Source: JBNLAN01 sp050302175
GTDB lineage: Bacteria; Pseudomonadota; Zetaproteobacteria; Mariprofundales; Mariprofundaceae
DNA: 63,014 nucleotides
Direction: 5' to 3'
NCBI GenBank assembly: GCA_050302175.1
Contig: JBNLAN010000025.1
Span: 1 to 63,014 of the forward strand
Part shown: one piece after another, positions 47,062 to 56,046 of the stretch
Layout of the letters: each line of letters begins with the position of its first letter
How positions within the stretch are numbered: position 1 is the stretch's first letter
The notes under the pieces: generated by a model
Database searches by the model: none
What the model was told of the DNA's origin: nothing
Seen by the model: the letters and a program-made list of their open reading frames with translations, nothing else
Made by a program: the position numbers and the translations under genes

Positions 47062-47738
47062 GTGATACTGCAGTTGTCATGCTTTCGGGAGGGCTGGACT
47101 CATCAACAGCTCTGGCATGGGCCATTAAAACCAAAGGCTGGCTATGCCATACGATTGCATTCGACTATGGTCAGCGCCATCGCGTTGAGTTGGAAGCAGC
47201 TGAGAACATTTCGGGCTCCCTGGGTGCAATCAAGCACCATTTGCTAAAGGTGGATATCGCCTCGTTTGGTGGTTCTGCGCTGACCTCGGACATTGGCGTA
47301 CCGAAGGATCACGCAGATACCCAAACCATTCCAGTTACCTATGTGCCTGCGAGGAACCTTATTTTCCTCTCTATTGCTACCGCACTGGCTGAAACTATTT
47401 CAGCATCTCACATTGTTATCGGTGCGAATATCGTAGACTATTCAGGCTATCCCGATTGCCGGTCGGAATTCCTTGATGCGTTTTTGCAAGCAGCACGCCT
47501 GGGAACCAAAGCAGGCACTGAAGGGCATCCATTGAAGATTGAGGCTCCACTTATTGCTATGAGCAAGGCTGAGATCATCAAGCTGGGACTGCAGCTTGGA
47601 GTTGACTATAGTCAGACGCGCTCCTGCTACGATCCTGACCCCAATGGTGCCCCGTGTGGTCATTGTGACTCTTGCCTGTTTCGTCGGCAGGGATTCTCGG
47701 AAGTCGGTACGCCAGACCCCCTGACATATCGAGACTGA
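47058..47738 (+). CDS. queC: 7-cyano-7-deazaguanine synthase
   Basis: 226 residues. PP-loop motif SGGLDSSTALAWA and zinc ligands CYDPDPNGAPCGHCDSC at the C-terminus. Converts CDG to preQ0 with ATP and ammonia. queE-queC next to the tol-pal genes is a common arrangement. Confidence 0.97.
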   Translation: MSDTAVVMLSGGLDSSTALAWAIKTKGWLCHTIAFDYGQRHRVELEAAENISGSLGAIKHHLLKVDIASFGGSALTSDIGVPKDHADTQTIPVTYVPARNLIFLSIATALAETISASHIVIGANIVDYSGYPDCRSEFLDAFLQAARLGTKAGTEGHPLKIEAPLIAMSKAEIIKLGLQLGVDYSQTRSCYDPDPNGAPCGHCDSCLFRRQGFSEVGTPDPLTYRD

Positions 47739-47824
47739 CAGTCAGAGTTTCCATTTGTTGTAACAGACAGTATGATTGGCCACAGGGAACCAAGGGGAAG
47801 GCCTCAAAAACAGGGAGGTTGGTT

Positions 47825-48844
47825 TTGTTTGGCGCCATAAGCTTGCACCTTTTATTGCCTTGCCTTTTGATCATCATGATATCAATACCCTCAGCAGCTC
47901 CTGCTGCGGAAAAAATTGCACTCAGCGCATGGGAACTTCCTGCGGTCCAACACCCTGCATACAACCCATTCAGTAAAGCGAAAGAGGAGCTTGGCAAACA
48001 GCTCTTCTTTGACTCGCGTATTTCCGGCGACCAATCCCGTTCATGCTCCAGTTGCCATAACCCCGGCCTTGGCTGGTCTGATAACCTCAACGTCCCCATG
48101 GGCTGGCAGTATAGTATGAATCGCCACACTCCAACTCTTTATAACACCGCATATACAAAAAAATATTTCTGGGATGCCCGGGCTAATAGCCTGGAAGAGG
48201 CAATTGAGCAGCATATGATTTCTCCCGGTGTCATGCATGGAGGAGAGGCAAAACAATTATCCAAACGGCTCGACAAAATTTATCGCCACCAGTTCAAGGC
48301 GGCTTTTGGCAGTCAGACTGCCCCTGACATGAAACTTCTATCATATGCAATTGCGACTTATATCCGCTCAATTGCCGTGAGCGACACGGCGTTTGATCGC
48401 TGGGTCAAAAACAAAAAAAAGCATCCTCTCTCAGTTTCTGCGAAACGTGGATATCGATTATTCACAGGAAAGGCAAAATGTGTCCGCTGCCACACACCTC
48501 CCTATTTTAGCGATTCCGGCGTACACAACACCGGCCTTAACAGCATCGACCCCGGGCACTATGAAATAAGCCACGAGCCACACCACCGCAATGCATTTAA
48601 AACCCCCGGCCTCCGGAATATAGCGATTACTCCTCCCTACATGCATACCGGCAACAAACATACACTTGTGGAAGTATTGGAATTTTATAACAAAGGTGGC
48701 GATCGACATGGCGAGAATAATGAACTTCAACCTCTTGGCCTAAGCAGCAAGGAGATGCAGGATATTATTGCATTCCTCAAAACACTGACGACAACCCGGA
48801 CCGAAACCGCCATGGTCCCACAGTTACCAATTACGGCCTATTGA
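47825..48844 (+). CDS. Dihaem cytochrome c peroxidase (CcpA/MauG family)
   Basis: 339 residues. Start TTG 47825 with GGGAGG six bases upstream gives a signal peptide (LFGAISLHLLLPCLLIIM) ending near APAAE. Two haem motifs, CSSCH (Cys74) and CVRCH (Cys219), with the family pattern LFFDSRISGD, NRHTPTLYNTAY, FWDARANSLEEAI, NAFKTPGLRNI and PYMHTG. A periplasmic peroxidase or MauG-like oxidase. Converges on the O-antigen-ligase-like gene with a 7-base overlap at the 3' ends. Confidence 0.92.
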   Translation: MFGAISLHLLLPCLLIIMISIPSAAPAAEKIALSAWELPAVQHPAYNPFSKAKEELGKQLFFDSRISGDQSRSCSSCHNPGLGWSDNLNVPMGWQYSMNRHTPTLYNTAYTKKYFWDARANSLEEAIEQHMISPGVMHGGEAKQLSKRLDKIYRHQFKAAFGSQTAPDMKLLSYAIATYIRSIAVSDTAFDRWVKNKKKHPLSVSAKRGYRLFTGKAKCVRCHTPPYFSDSGVHNTGLNSIDPGHYEISHEPHHRNAFKTPGLRNIAITPPYMHTGNKHTLVEVLEFYNKGGDRHGENNELQPLGLSSKEMQDIIAFLKTLTTTRTETAMVPQLPITAY

Positions 48845-50751
48845 TTATTCCACTCATAACTGGAGCGCCTCTGCTCAGCTAGCCGCTTCATCTGCTTCGC
48901 CCTGGCAAGATTCTGTTGTGCCAACTCAAAGTCAGGGAGTACTTGCAATGCCCTCTGCAACGCAGCAATTGCCTGATCCGTCTCTCCTCGCATCATATGC
49001 GCTGCGCCCAACATATTCAGAGCCGGTGCATTATAGGGAAAGATTGATTCGAAATGCTGAAGAAGCCCGACCGCCTCCTCAAAGCGTCTTCTGGAATATG
49101 CTATTTGCGCTACCCCATAAACCGCCCGAAAATTATACGTATCAAGATCGTAAGCTGTACGGTAATTCTCACTTGCCAGCTTCATGTAATATTGGGTAGC
49201 GCTTTGGTTACCTCGTTTCTGCTGCACACCTGCTTGGCTTACATATGCCATGGCCCATCCGGTATACCACTCTGAAGTAATCCAGCGCGCTGGCCATACG
49301 AACAGTATCACCGCGGTCAATATTACTCCGATTGCAGCACCCCGGCTCGCTATGGCAGGTAAAGAGAAATATCGCACTTCCGGTTTCGATATGGTCGCCC
49401 ACCAGCCTCCTCCTAACAGTGCAAACACAAACATCGACGCCGGATTAAAAAACACATGATTAAACATGGCGTCGAAAATAGCGGCACTTATCGCTAGAAG
49501 CCCTGATGCAGTCCATGCATCCCATTTCCGCAAGGAAGCGCTCAATAGCCTCCACCAAACCAGTACAAGCAGCCCAATAAAAATAAACGTTGCAGGAATA
49601 CCATTTTGCGACGCTATTTGCAGAATCACATTGTGTGGATTGGTCGTGAACGTTTTTGCCGAACTTAATGTGTCTCTGAAATCAGGAAACAGATTACTAT
49701 AATGTGGATATATCCAGGCAAAATTTCCGGTTCCCTGCCCCAACCATGGGGCATCCAGCGCCATTGCTGTTGTAGATGCGAAAATGGGCGTTCGATCTCC
49801 TATAAGTGGATAGAGATGTGACCATAGCCCGGCAAAGGGAGGTTGGGTTACGCCCGGATTCAACGTTCTCCCCTCAGCAACATTGGCCGTTGCATGCAAG
49901 GTGCCAGATAATCGAGCTGCATCGCGAAAATGGTAGGGGAGCGAAGTATATATCACGACAGATACCAGTAACGCACTTGCCACCCAAACATATGCGGCTT
50001 TTAGCTTAACCTTTTCTTGTGCCACAATAACACGCTTTAAGAAGAAGCCACCCCATAAGAAAGCGCCAACAACCATTCCACCGAGAGCCCCTCTGCTTGC
50101 CGCCACTAACAATACACAGCTGACCGTCATTACAGAGAACCAGTTAAAGACGCGCAAGATAGGGCTGGAATAGCTTGCCAATATCCATAGCAACATCGGC
50201 AAGAGAACAATTAACACATCACCGGTGAAATTGACGTGCCCGATGGGTGAGAACAGCACACCAACATTATAACCTAGCTTTCCGTAATCAAGAAAATAAC
50301 TCCACCAGAATCGAATTGAGAACAGCAGCGCTGCAAAAGATACGCTCCAGACCAACCAGGATCGCCATTGTTCAATATTCCGCCACGCATAGACAGCCAA
50401 GACCCATACTACAATGCAAACAACCCAAAAACTGAACCGGATCACGCCTTCAATAACGTTAGGGCCAATCCATATGCCTACACCTAAGATCAACAAATAG
50501 ATAAACAGAAAAAACGAGGGAATAGAAACAGGAACCCCCAAAGCCTCTCGTCTGTTCCAGAGAATCAGGCCTGCTATGATTGTCATGAGCAGTCCGCACA
50601 GTATTAGCACTGCCCATTTGGGCTCTTCATTGGGTGCCACAAAAGGAAAAACCCTCAGATTTAGCATCATGGGAAGCGCCAAAAGCGGTACAATGGAAAG
50701 CCATTCAACCAAAGATATGTTTTTCACTTTTGCCAGAATCTTTTTTTGCAT
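48838..50751 (-). CDS. O-antigen ligase/polymerase (Wzy_C) family membrane protein with C-terminal TPR
   Basis: 637 residues from ATG 50751, chosen because residues upstream in the longer frame are poorly conserved-looking; the MQKKILAK start leads into the first membrane helix. About ten membrane segments, with the Wzy_C-type core around GVLFSPIGHVNFTGDVLI, PWLGQGTGNFAWIYPHYS and TTNPHNVILQIASQNG. Two to three TPR repeats (AYDLDTYNFRAVYGVAQIA, APALNMLGAAHMMRG) end the protein. Either an O-antigen ligase or a protein glycosylation oligosaccharyltransferase; the TPR tail suggests the broader family. Confidence 0.88.
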   Translation of the reverse strand: MQKKILAKVKNISLVEWLSIVPLLALPMMLNLRVFPFVAPNEEPKWAVLILCGLLMTIIAGLILWNRREALGVPVSIPSFFLFIYLLILGVGIWIGPNVIEGVIRFSFWVVCIVVWVLAVYAWRNIEQWRSWLVWSVSFAALLFSIRFWWSYFLDYGKLGYNVGVLFSPIGHVNFTGDVLIVLLPMLLWILASYSSPILRVFNWFSVMTVSCVLLVAASRGALGGMVVGAFLWGGFFLKRVIVAQEKVKLKAAYVWVASALLVSVVIYTSLPYHFRDAARLSGTLHATANVAEGRTLNPGVTQPPFAGLWSHLYPLIGDRTPIFASTTAMALDAPWLGQGTGNFAWIYPHYSNLFPDFRDTLSSAKTFTTNPHNVILQIASQNGIPATFIFIGLLVLVWWRLLSASLRKWDAWTASGLLAISAAIFDAMFNHVFFNPASMFVFALLGGGWWATISKPEVRYFSLPAIASRGAAIGVILTAVILFVWPARWITSEWYTGWAMAYVSQAGVQQKRGNQSATQYYMKLASENYRTAYDLDTYNFRAVYGVAQIAYSRRRFEEAVGLLQHFESIFPYNAPALNMLGAAHMMRGETDQAIAALQRALQVLPDFELAQQNLARAKQMKRLAEQRRSSYEWNNQ

Positions 50752-50837
50752 GGCAATAAAGATAGCCACTATGTAGTTGATGTATAGAAGTATGTGAAAT
50801 GGTTCGCAATCATGGTAAATGCAGTTAAATTCGGGCA

Positions 50838-51602
50838 ATGGAACTGATTGATACCCACTGTCACCTTGATGACGAGCGTTTAAGAGCCAGTCTGGAGGGA
50901 GTATTGATCCGGGCTGCCCAAGCGGGAATTTCACACTGCATTATTCCGGGCGTTCATCGTCAACAATGGGAGTGGCTCGAAAAAATCGCACCACTCCACA
51001 ACTCCCCCATCACTATTTACTCCGCATTTGGCCTGCATCCATGGTATTGTTCCCGACACAGCGAAAGCGACCTTGCGGCTCTCTCTGCAAAGGCTCCCAA
51101 CGCCATTGCAATCGGTGAATGCGGGCTGGACTTTTCCCCCAATAAGCTAGATGTCGACAGACAACTCCACTTTTTCAGGAAGCAGCTACAGATCGCTTCT
51201 GACCATTCGCTTCCTGTCATTATTCATGCGGTGCGCTCTCTGGATATTACCAGCCGCGAGCTACGCCATTTCCCGACATTAAATGGCGTCATTCATGGTT
51301 ATACAGGCAGTTTTGAGCAGGCTAGTCGACTCATCCGGCAGGGCTTCCGCATTGGTATTGGCTCCTATGTCACTTCACGCAAGGCACGCAACCTGCATGA
51401 AGTTGTCCATAAACTTCCGCTTGAATCCCTGCTTCTGGAAACCGATGCTCCCGACCGCCCGGGCTCTGAGCACCGGGGGAAACTCAACGAACCTGCATAC
51501 CTGACAGAGGTTGTGCACTTTATTGCAAAGTTGCGCAACAACACCCCGGAGCAGATCGCTGAGGCATGTAACCAGAATGCAAAGGAGCTATTTGCAATAT
51601 GA
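50838..51602 (+). CDS. tatD: TatD family metal-dependent hydrolase
   Basis: 254 residues. Metal ligands DTHCHLDD, GECGLDFSPNK, VIIHAVR, GVIHGYTGS and LLLETDAP. Family members are 3'-5' DNases and related phosphoesterases. Overlaps the next gene by 4 bases (ATGA). Confidence 0.94.
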   Translation: MELIDTHCHLDDERLRASLEGVLIRAAQAGISHCIIPGVHRQQWEWLEKIAPLHNSPITIYSAFGLHPWYCSRHSESDLAALSAKAPNAIAIGECGLDFSPNKLDVDRQLHFFRKQLQIASDHSLPVIIHAVRSLDITSRELRHFPTLNGVIHGYTGSFEQASRLIRQGFRIGIGSYVTSRKARNLHEVVHKLPLESLLLETDAPDRPGSEHRGKLNEPAYLTEVVHFIAKLRNNTPEQIAEACNQNAKELFAI

Positions 51603-52345
51603 AGGATGTTCACGAACGCACTCGAATATTACTTGGTCAGGAAGGCCTCGATTACCTGGCTGGTAAACATGTGCTGATTGCAGGTCTGGGTGGCGTAGGT
51701 GGCGCCTGCGCGGAGGCACTGGGGCGCAGCGGTATAGGCAAGATCACCTTGGTGGATAAGGATCAGGTCGCTATTTCCAATTTCAACCGGCAACTTATTG
51801 CTCTTAGTTCCACGCTCGGTCAGCAGAAGGCGGAGGCTATGGCCGAACGTCTCAAACAAATAGATCCTTCACTCAAAATCAATGCTGTCACGGGCTTTAT
51901 CAAACCCTCCAATATCGATGATTTTCTGCAAGGAGAGATCGATTACGTGCTGGATTGCATCGATTCAGTTTCATGCAAGGCGATGCTGGTCGCAGAGTGC
52001 CAGAAACGCCGTATTCCGGTTATCAGCAGCCTTGGTGCTGGTGGCCGTTTGGATGTCACCAGAGCAGAAGTCACGCGACTTAAAGAGACTCACACCTGCG
52101 GACTGGCATTTAATCTCCGGCGTCGATTGCGTCGTTTGGGGGCGAGTCTGGACTACCCGGTCGTATTTTCGCCTGAAGTTCCTATCAAGCCCCTCCCCCA
52201 GCAACCTATCGAGAATGACCCAACAGCAATGCCACGAGCGGTCAACGGCACAATTTCATATATGCCGAATTTATTTGGATTTATGTTGGCCGGCTATGCA
52301 ATCAATGAAATTTTGAGCCGCGTATCCGAACGAAATATTACTTGA
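51599..52345 (+). CDS. tcdA: tRNA threonylcarbamoyladenosine dehydratase (TcdA, ThiF/MoeB-like)
   Basis: 248 residues. N-terminal glycine-rich ATP site GLGGVGGACAEALGRSGIGKITLVDKD, conserved N-x-x-RQ motif FNRQL and DCIDSVSCKAMLVAECQKR. Converts t6A to its cyclic form ct6A. Length and lack of a C-terminal rhodanese support TcdA over MoeB or ThiF. Followed by a 44-residue peptide gene. Confidence 0.9.
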   Translation: MKDVHERTRILLGQEGLDYLAGKHVLIAGLGGVGGACAEALGRSGIGKITLVDKDQVAISNFNRQLIALSSTLGQQKAEAMAERLKQIDPSLKINAVTGFIKPSNIDDFLQGEIDYVLDCIDSVSCKAMLVAECQKRRIPVISSLGAGGRLDVTRAEVTRLKETHTCGLAFNLRRRLRRLGASLDYPVVFSPEVPIKPLPQQPIENDPTAMPRAVNGTISYMPNLFGFMLAGYAINEILSRVSERNIT

Positions 52346-52404
52346 CTATTTTACTCGGACTCTCTATAACGACATCACGTCCAGCACGCAACAGGAGGTC
52401 ACTG

Positions 52405-52539
52405 ATGACACAGAAAGAAACAAATCAGGTCTCAAATGGTATTGAGGAAGCAACCGGAGCACTCGTCGTGATGGCAATCATGCTTCTGCTTGGTGTTACT
52501 GCACTGGTCAACTGGCTCGATGGAAAAATTACCGTCTAG
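52405..52539 (+). CDS. Small single-pass membrane peptide, 44 residues
   Basis: Starts at ATG 52405 with GGAGGT seven bases upstream. Acidic N-terminus (MTQKETNQVSNGIEEATG) then one hydrophobic helix (ALVVMAIMLLLGVTALVNW). No family recognised. A clean ribosome-binding site and the terminator 25 bases after the stop argue that it is real. Confidence 0.7.
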   Translation: MTQKETNQVSNGIEEATGALVVMAIMLLLGVTALVNWLDGKITV

Positions 52540-52563
52540 CATAAGCACACGTACAACAGATTG

Positions 52564-52597
52564 AAAAAGCCCTGGGAAACCAGGGCTTTTTCTTTTT
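52564..52597 (+). terminator. Rho-independent terminator after small membrane peptide gene
   Basis: 12-bp stem AAAAAGCCCTGG/CCAGGGCTTTTT with a GAAA loop and trailing T-rich run. Confidence 0.93.
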
Positions 52598-52601
52598 CAT
52601 A

Positions 52602-52634
52602 CCAAAAAAAAGCCCTCTGAAGACACAGAGGGCT
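52602..52634 (-). terminator. Rho-independent terminator of tRNA-Met
   Basis: Stem AGCCCTCTG/CAGAGGGCT with a six-base loop; on the minus strand it is followed by eight T residues. It ends the tRNA-Met transcript. It sits back to back with the plus-strand terminator. Confidence 0.92.
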
Positions 52635-52641
52635 CTATAAA

Positions 52642-52718
52642 TGGTGGCGCTTCAGGGATTTGAACCCCGGACACGCGGATTATGATTCCGCTGCTCTAAC
52701 CAACTGAGCTAAAGCGCC
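52642..52718 (-). tRNA. tRNA-Met (CAU), elongator type
   Basis: 77 bases with CCA encoded (52644-52642). Acceptor GGCGCTT/AAGCGCC; anticodon stem GCGGA/TCCGC with loop ATCATAA gives CAU; the T-arm is CCGGGGTTCAAATCCCT. The anticodon arm resembles elongator Met rather than the initiator. An Ile2 (lysidine) tRNA is less likely but cannot be excluded by eye. Confidence 0.88.
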
Positions 52719-52868
52719 ATAACTCCGTCAAGTGGAGTCGCGCATTTTAGGGGGAAGTCGCCGTCCGTCAATGCCCGATTCTCTTCAGCATCATGATTCC
52801 AACTTTGCATTTAATGGGTGCCCATGCCATCATCGCAAACCCTTTCAGACTCTTATCAGGAGCCAATC

Positions 52869-53903
52869 GTGAGCGATTCCAGTAACAAGCAGGCCCAGCA
52901 ACCGATGCGCATTCTTTCGGGTATGCGGCCAACCGGACGGCTGCATCTTGGTCACTTCAAAGGCGTGCTTGAAAACTGGCTGCAACTGCAGGAAAACAAC
53001 CGCTGCCATTTCTTTGCTGCCGACTGGCACGCACTTACCACCGACTATGCCAACCCTGAAATCGTCAAAGAAACCATCTGGGATATGATTATCGACTGGC
53101 TGGCGGTCGGTATTGATCCGGAGCGCAGCACCGTATTCATTCAGTCAGAGGTTCCGGAAAATGCGGAACTCCACCTGCTGTTTTCATTTATTACGCCGCT
53201 CCCGTGGCTGGAGCGAGTACCCACCTACAAGGATCAGATCGAACAGCTTCGCGAAAAGGATCTCGGCACCTACGGTTTCCTTGGCTACCCGTTGCTACAG
53301 GCTGCGGATATTCTCGTATTTCTCGCCGATGCCGTGCCGGTTGGAGAAGATCAGGTGCCGCATATCGAGCTCACCCGGGAAGTGGCACGCCGCTTCAATC
53401 ACCTCTACCGCAAGCCCGACCAGCCTTTATTCCCAGAGCCAAAAGCTTTGCTGATGCCTGCTTCAAAGCTACCCGGGCTTGATGGTCGAAAGATGAGTAA
53501 GTCCTATGGTAACACCATCGAGCTATCCGAAGAGTGGGCCATCACTGAGAAAAAGGTTAAGACCATGCCGACCGATCCGGCTCGTGTGAAGCGAACCGAT
53601 CCCGGCACCCCGGAAAAATGCCCCGTATGGGACTTCCACAAGGTTTACTCGACCGAGGATGAGCGCAAATGGGTACAGGACGGCTGCACCTCTGCTTCGA
53701 TCGGTTGCCTGGATTGCAAAAAGGTCATGCTCAAGCATCTTGAAGAAGAGCTGCAGCCAATTCGGGATCGTCGTATCGACATCGCCTCTCATATGGACGA
53801 TGTGCGCGATATCGTGAAAGCAGGCAATGAAAAGGCCCGGCATGAAGCTGCACGAACCATGGAAAAAGTTCGTAAAACCTTAAAGATGGGTTACCGCGTT
53901 TGA
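52869..53903 (+). CDS. trpS: Tryptophanyl-tRNA synthetase, probable iron-sulfur type
   Basis: 344 residues from GTG 52869, chosen for AGGAG six bases upstream; a GTG at 52818 and an ATG at 52824 would add a poorly supported extension. HIGH motif GRLHLGHF and KMSKS motif DGRKMSKSYGN. The C-terminal half has CPVWDF..., then CTSASIGCLDC, giving C-x21-C-x6-C-x2-C. Thermotoga TrpRS binds a [4Fe-4S] cluster with C-x22-C-x6-C-x2-C. Attaches Trp to tRNA. First gene of a run with scpA, scpB, rluB, nth-like and uvrC. Confidence 0.95.
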   Translation: MSDSSNKQAQQPMRILSGMRPTGRLHLGHFKGVLENWLQLQENNRCHFFAADWHALTTDYANPEIVKETIWDMIIDWLAVGIDPERSTVFIQSEVPENAELHLLFSFITPLPWLERVPTYKDQIEQLREKDLGTYGFLGYPLLQAADILVFLADAVPVGEDQVPHIELTREVARRFNHLYRKPDQPLFPEPKALLMPASKLPGLDGRKMSKSYGNTIELSEEWAITEKKVKTMPTDPARVKRTDPGTPEKCPVWDFHKVYSTEDERKWVQDGCTSASIGCLDCKKVMLKHLEEELQPIRDRRIDIASHMDDVRDIVKAGNEKARHEAARTMEKVRKTLKMGYRV

Positions 53904-53905
53904 AC

Positions 53906-54670
53906 ATGGAAATCGCTGAAGTCATGCAGTCGGCGCATCCGGAAACGCAAATTCCGGATTTACCCCCGGTGCTTTTGGAGCAGTTTGAAGGCCCGCTGGA
54001 TGTACTGCTGCACCTGATTCGCAATCAGAAGATGGATATCTTTGATATCCAGATTGCAAGTCTGACCGAACAGTATATGCAGGTGCTTGAGGCCCAGCAG
54101 GAGCTCAACCTTAACGTAGCAGGCGATTATCTCGTCATGGCCAGCACCCTGATGCAACTCAAGAGCCGCATGCTTCTTCCACGCCCCGAAATTGATGAGG
54201 ATGGTAACGAAATTGATCCGCGTGCCGAACTGGTGGCGCAGCTTATCGCTTACGAAAAATATCGTATGCTGGCGCAAGATATGGACGATTTACCAAGGCT
54301 GGGACGAGATGTGTTTGCACGATCGGTCTTTCCTGAAGCCGAGCTTGTAGAACGCCCGCTGCCGGAAGCGGACCTCGATGCCCTTCTCCTTGCCTTCCGA
54401 AACGTATTGAAGCGGGTTGGCGGTACGGTACGACATCATATTTTCACCGATACCATGAGCGTGCGCGAACAGATGCAACTGATTATGGAAAGGCTCCAGC
54501 GTGGTGGTTTGCAACTTGATGAACTCTTGCGTTCCCAGCCTGGTCGCGAGGCCTTGGTTACGAGCGTACTCGCCATTCTTGAACTCTGGAGACAACAGAT
54601 GTTGACTGTCGTGCAAACCAGCAACTATGGCTCGATCAGCCTGCTGCCGAAGGAAGTCGTCAATGAGTAG
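53906..54670 (+). CDS. scpA: Segregation and condensation protein A
   Basis: 254 residues from ATG 53906; TTG 53900, overlapping the trpS stop, is an alternative. Kleisin pattern: FEGPLDVLLHLIRNQKMDIFDIQIASLTEQYM at the N-terminus (seen in two parts), and a C-terminal winged-helix part. Forms the SMC-ScpAB condensin with scpB, directly downstream with an 8-base overlap. Confidence 0.93.
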   Translation: MEIAEVMQSAHPETQIPDLPPVLLEQFEGPLDVLLHLIRNQKMDIFDIQIASLTEQYMQVLEAQQELNLNVAGDYLVMASTLMQLKSRMLLPRPEIDEDGNEIDPRAELVAQLIAYEKYRMLAQDMDDLPRLGRDVFARSVFPEAELVERPLPEADLDALLLAFRNVLKRVGGTVRHHIFTDTMSVREQMQLIMERLQRGGLQLDELLRSQPGREALVTSVLAILELWRQQMLTVVQTSNYGSISLLPKEVVNE

Positions 54671-55295
54671 CAACCCGTTGAAGTATCACGTTGAAGCGCT
54701 GGTACTGGCCAGTGATGAGCCGATCTCCATGCAGAAGCTGCGTGATATTATCGGTTGCGACTCCTCCGAGGTTCGCTCCGCTTTGGCAGAACTGGAAGCG
54801 GAGTATTCCGACCGGGGCATCCAGCTAATAGGTGTTTCCGGCGGCTGGCAGTTTCGTACTGCACCTGAATACTCGGAGCTTGTACAGCAGCTTTGGCAGA
54901 CCAGGCCACCGCGCATGTCGCGTTCGGCCCTTGAAACGCTTGCTATTATCGCCTACAGACAGCCCACAACCCGCGCAGAGATCGAAGCGCTGCGCGGTGT
55001 AAAGGTCTCCAGTCAGGTCGTTTCAACCCTGCAGGAGCGTGGCTGGATCAAGGTGCTGGGGCGGAAGGAAGTGCCAGGACGCCCGCATCTGTATGGAACA
55101 GGCAAGCAGTTTCTGGTCGACTTTGGACTAAACTCGCTACGAGACTTGCCGGAATCGGCCCAGCTACTGGATGAAGAGGAAATCATTGCGCAAATCGACC
55201 CCCAAACCGAATCAGAAATCGAAAACTATGAGCAAGACGGCGAAACGATCTGCTCCGAAGACGAAGCCAGCGAAGAAACCGGCAATATCGAATAG
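54663..55295 (+). CDS. scpB: Segregation and condensation protein B
   Basis: 210 residues from ATG 54663. Winged-helix pairs: LVLASDEPISMQKLRDIIG, GWQFRTAPEYSELV, RPPRMSRSALETLAIIAYRQP and TRAEIEALRGV...LQERGWIKVLGRK. The C-terminal tail is acidic. Partner of ScpA in the condensin complex. Overlaps rluB by 68 bases if that gene starts at 55228. Confidence 0.92.
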   Translation: MSSNPLKYHVEALVLASDEPISMQKLRDIIGCDSSEVRSALAELEAEYSDRGIQLIGVSGGWQFRTAPEYSELVQQLWQTRPPRMSRSALETLAIIAYRQPTTRAEIEALRGVKVSSQVVSTLQERGWIKVLGRKEVPGRPHLYGTGKQFLVDFGLNSLRDLPESAQLLDEEEIIAQIDPQTESEIENYEQDGETICSEDEASEETGNIE

Positions 55296-56040
55296 TTCGA
55301 CCACCAGTGAACGGCTCAATCGCTATCTGGCTCGCTGCGGGCTCTGCTCTCGTCGTGAAGCGGACATATGGATTGCTGCCGGGCGCGTCTCTATCAATGG
55401 CAAAGTGGTGGCCGATCTTGGACGACAGGTTGCGTCCGGCGATAAAGTATCTGTCGATGGCAATATAGTCGAAAAAAAGCATACCCAGACCTATATCCTC
55501 TACAACAAGCCCCGTGGCGTGCTTTGTAGCCGCAAGGATGCGCAAGGGCGACCACTCATTTACGACAAGCTTGATGTGGGTCCCAGCGTTCAATCCATTG
55601 GTCGTCTTGATATGGATAGCGAGGGCTTACTTCTGCTCACCGACGATGGAGAATTGGCGCAGGCGCTGACCCACCCTTCAAGTGGAATCGACCGAAAATA
55701 CCGGGTTCGCTTGACCGGAACACTCGAATTACACACACTCCAGTCCCTTCGGGCTGGTGGAGTTGATATGGGAAACGGCGATTTAAGCGAACCTTGGAAT
55801 TTGACAGTGGACTCGGAAACCGCCGGTCACACTTGGATCAGTGTCACCATTCGCCGTGGCCGCTGGCGTGAAATACGCCGCACTCTTGAAGGCGTTGGCC
55901 ATACGGTAAGGCGTCTGATTCGTGTCCAGTATGGTTCCCTGAAACTTGAAGATATGCCATCCAATGCATGGCGCACGCTTAAAGTGAAAGAGATTCGGAA
56001 CCTGCGTAAACTGGCAGGACTCTCCGTCACCGCCACATAG
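55228..56040 (+). CDS. rluB: 23S rRNA pseudouridine synthase, RluB family
   Basis: 270 residues from ATG 55228. Lys-rich N-terminus, S4 domain (RLNRYLARCGLCSRREADIWI), then the pseudouridine-synthase core with catalytic Asp in GRLDMDSEGLLLLT. Family members RluB, RluE and RluF share this fold; the scpA-scpB neighbourhood is typical of RluB. Length is short compared with some RluB that carry long C-terminal tails. Confidence 0.9.
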   Translation: MSKTAKRSAPKTKPAKKPAISNSSTTSERLNRYLARCGLCSRREADIWIAAGRVSINGKVVADLGRQVASGDKVSVDGNIVEKKHTQTYILYNKPRGVLCSRKDAQGRPLIYDKLDVGPSVQSIGRLDMDSEGLLLLTDDGELAQALTHPSSGIDRKYRVRLTGTLELHTLQSLRAGGVDMGNGDLSEPWNLTVDSETAGHTWISVTIRRGRWREIRRTLEGVGHTVRRLIRVQYGSLKLEDMPSNAWRTLKVKEIRNLRKLAGLSVTAT

Positions 56041-56046
56041 GCACGC

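Noticed and set aside
47058..47825. Longer cytochrome peroxidase start inside queC
   Set aside because: The extension from 47672 overlaps queC and has no signal peptide; TTG 47825 has a strong ribosome-binding site and leads straight into one.
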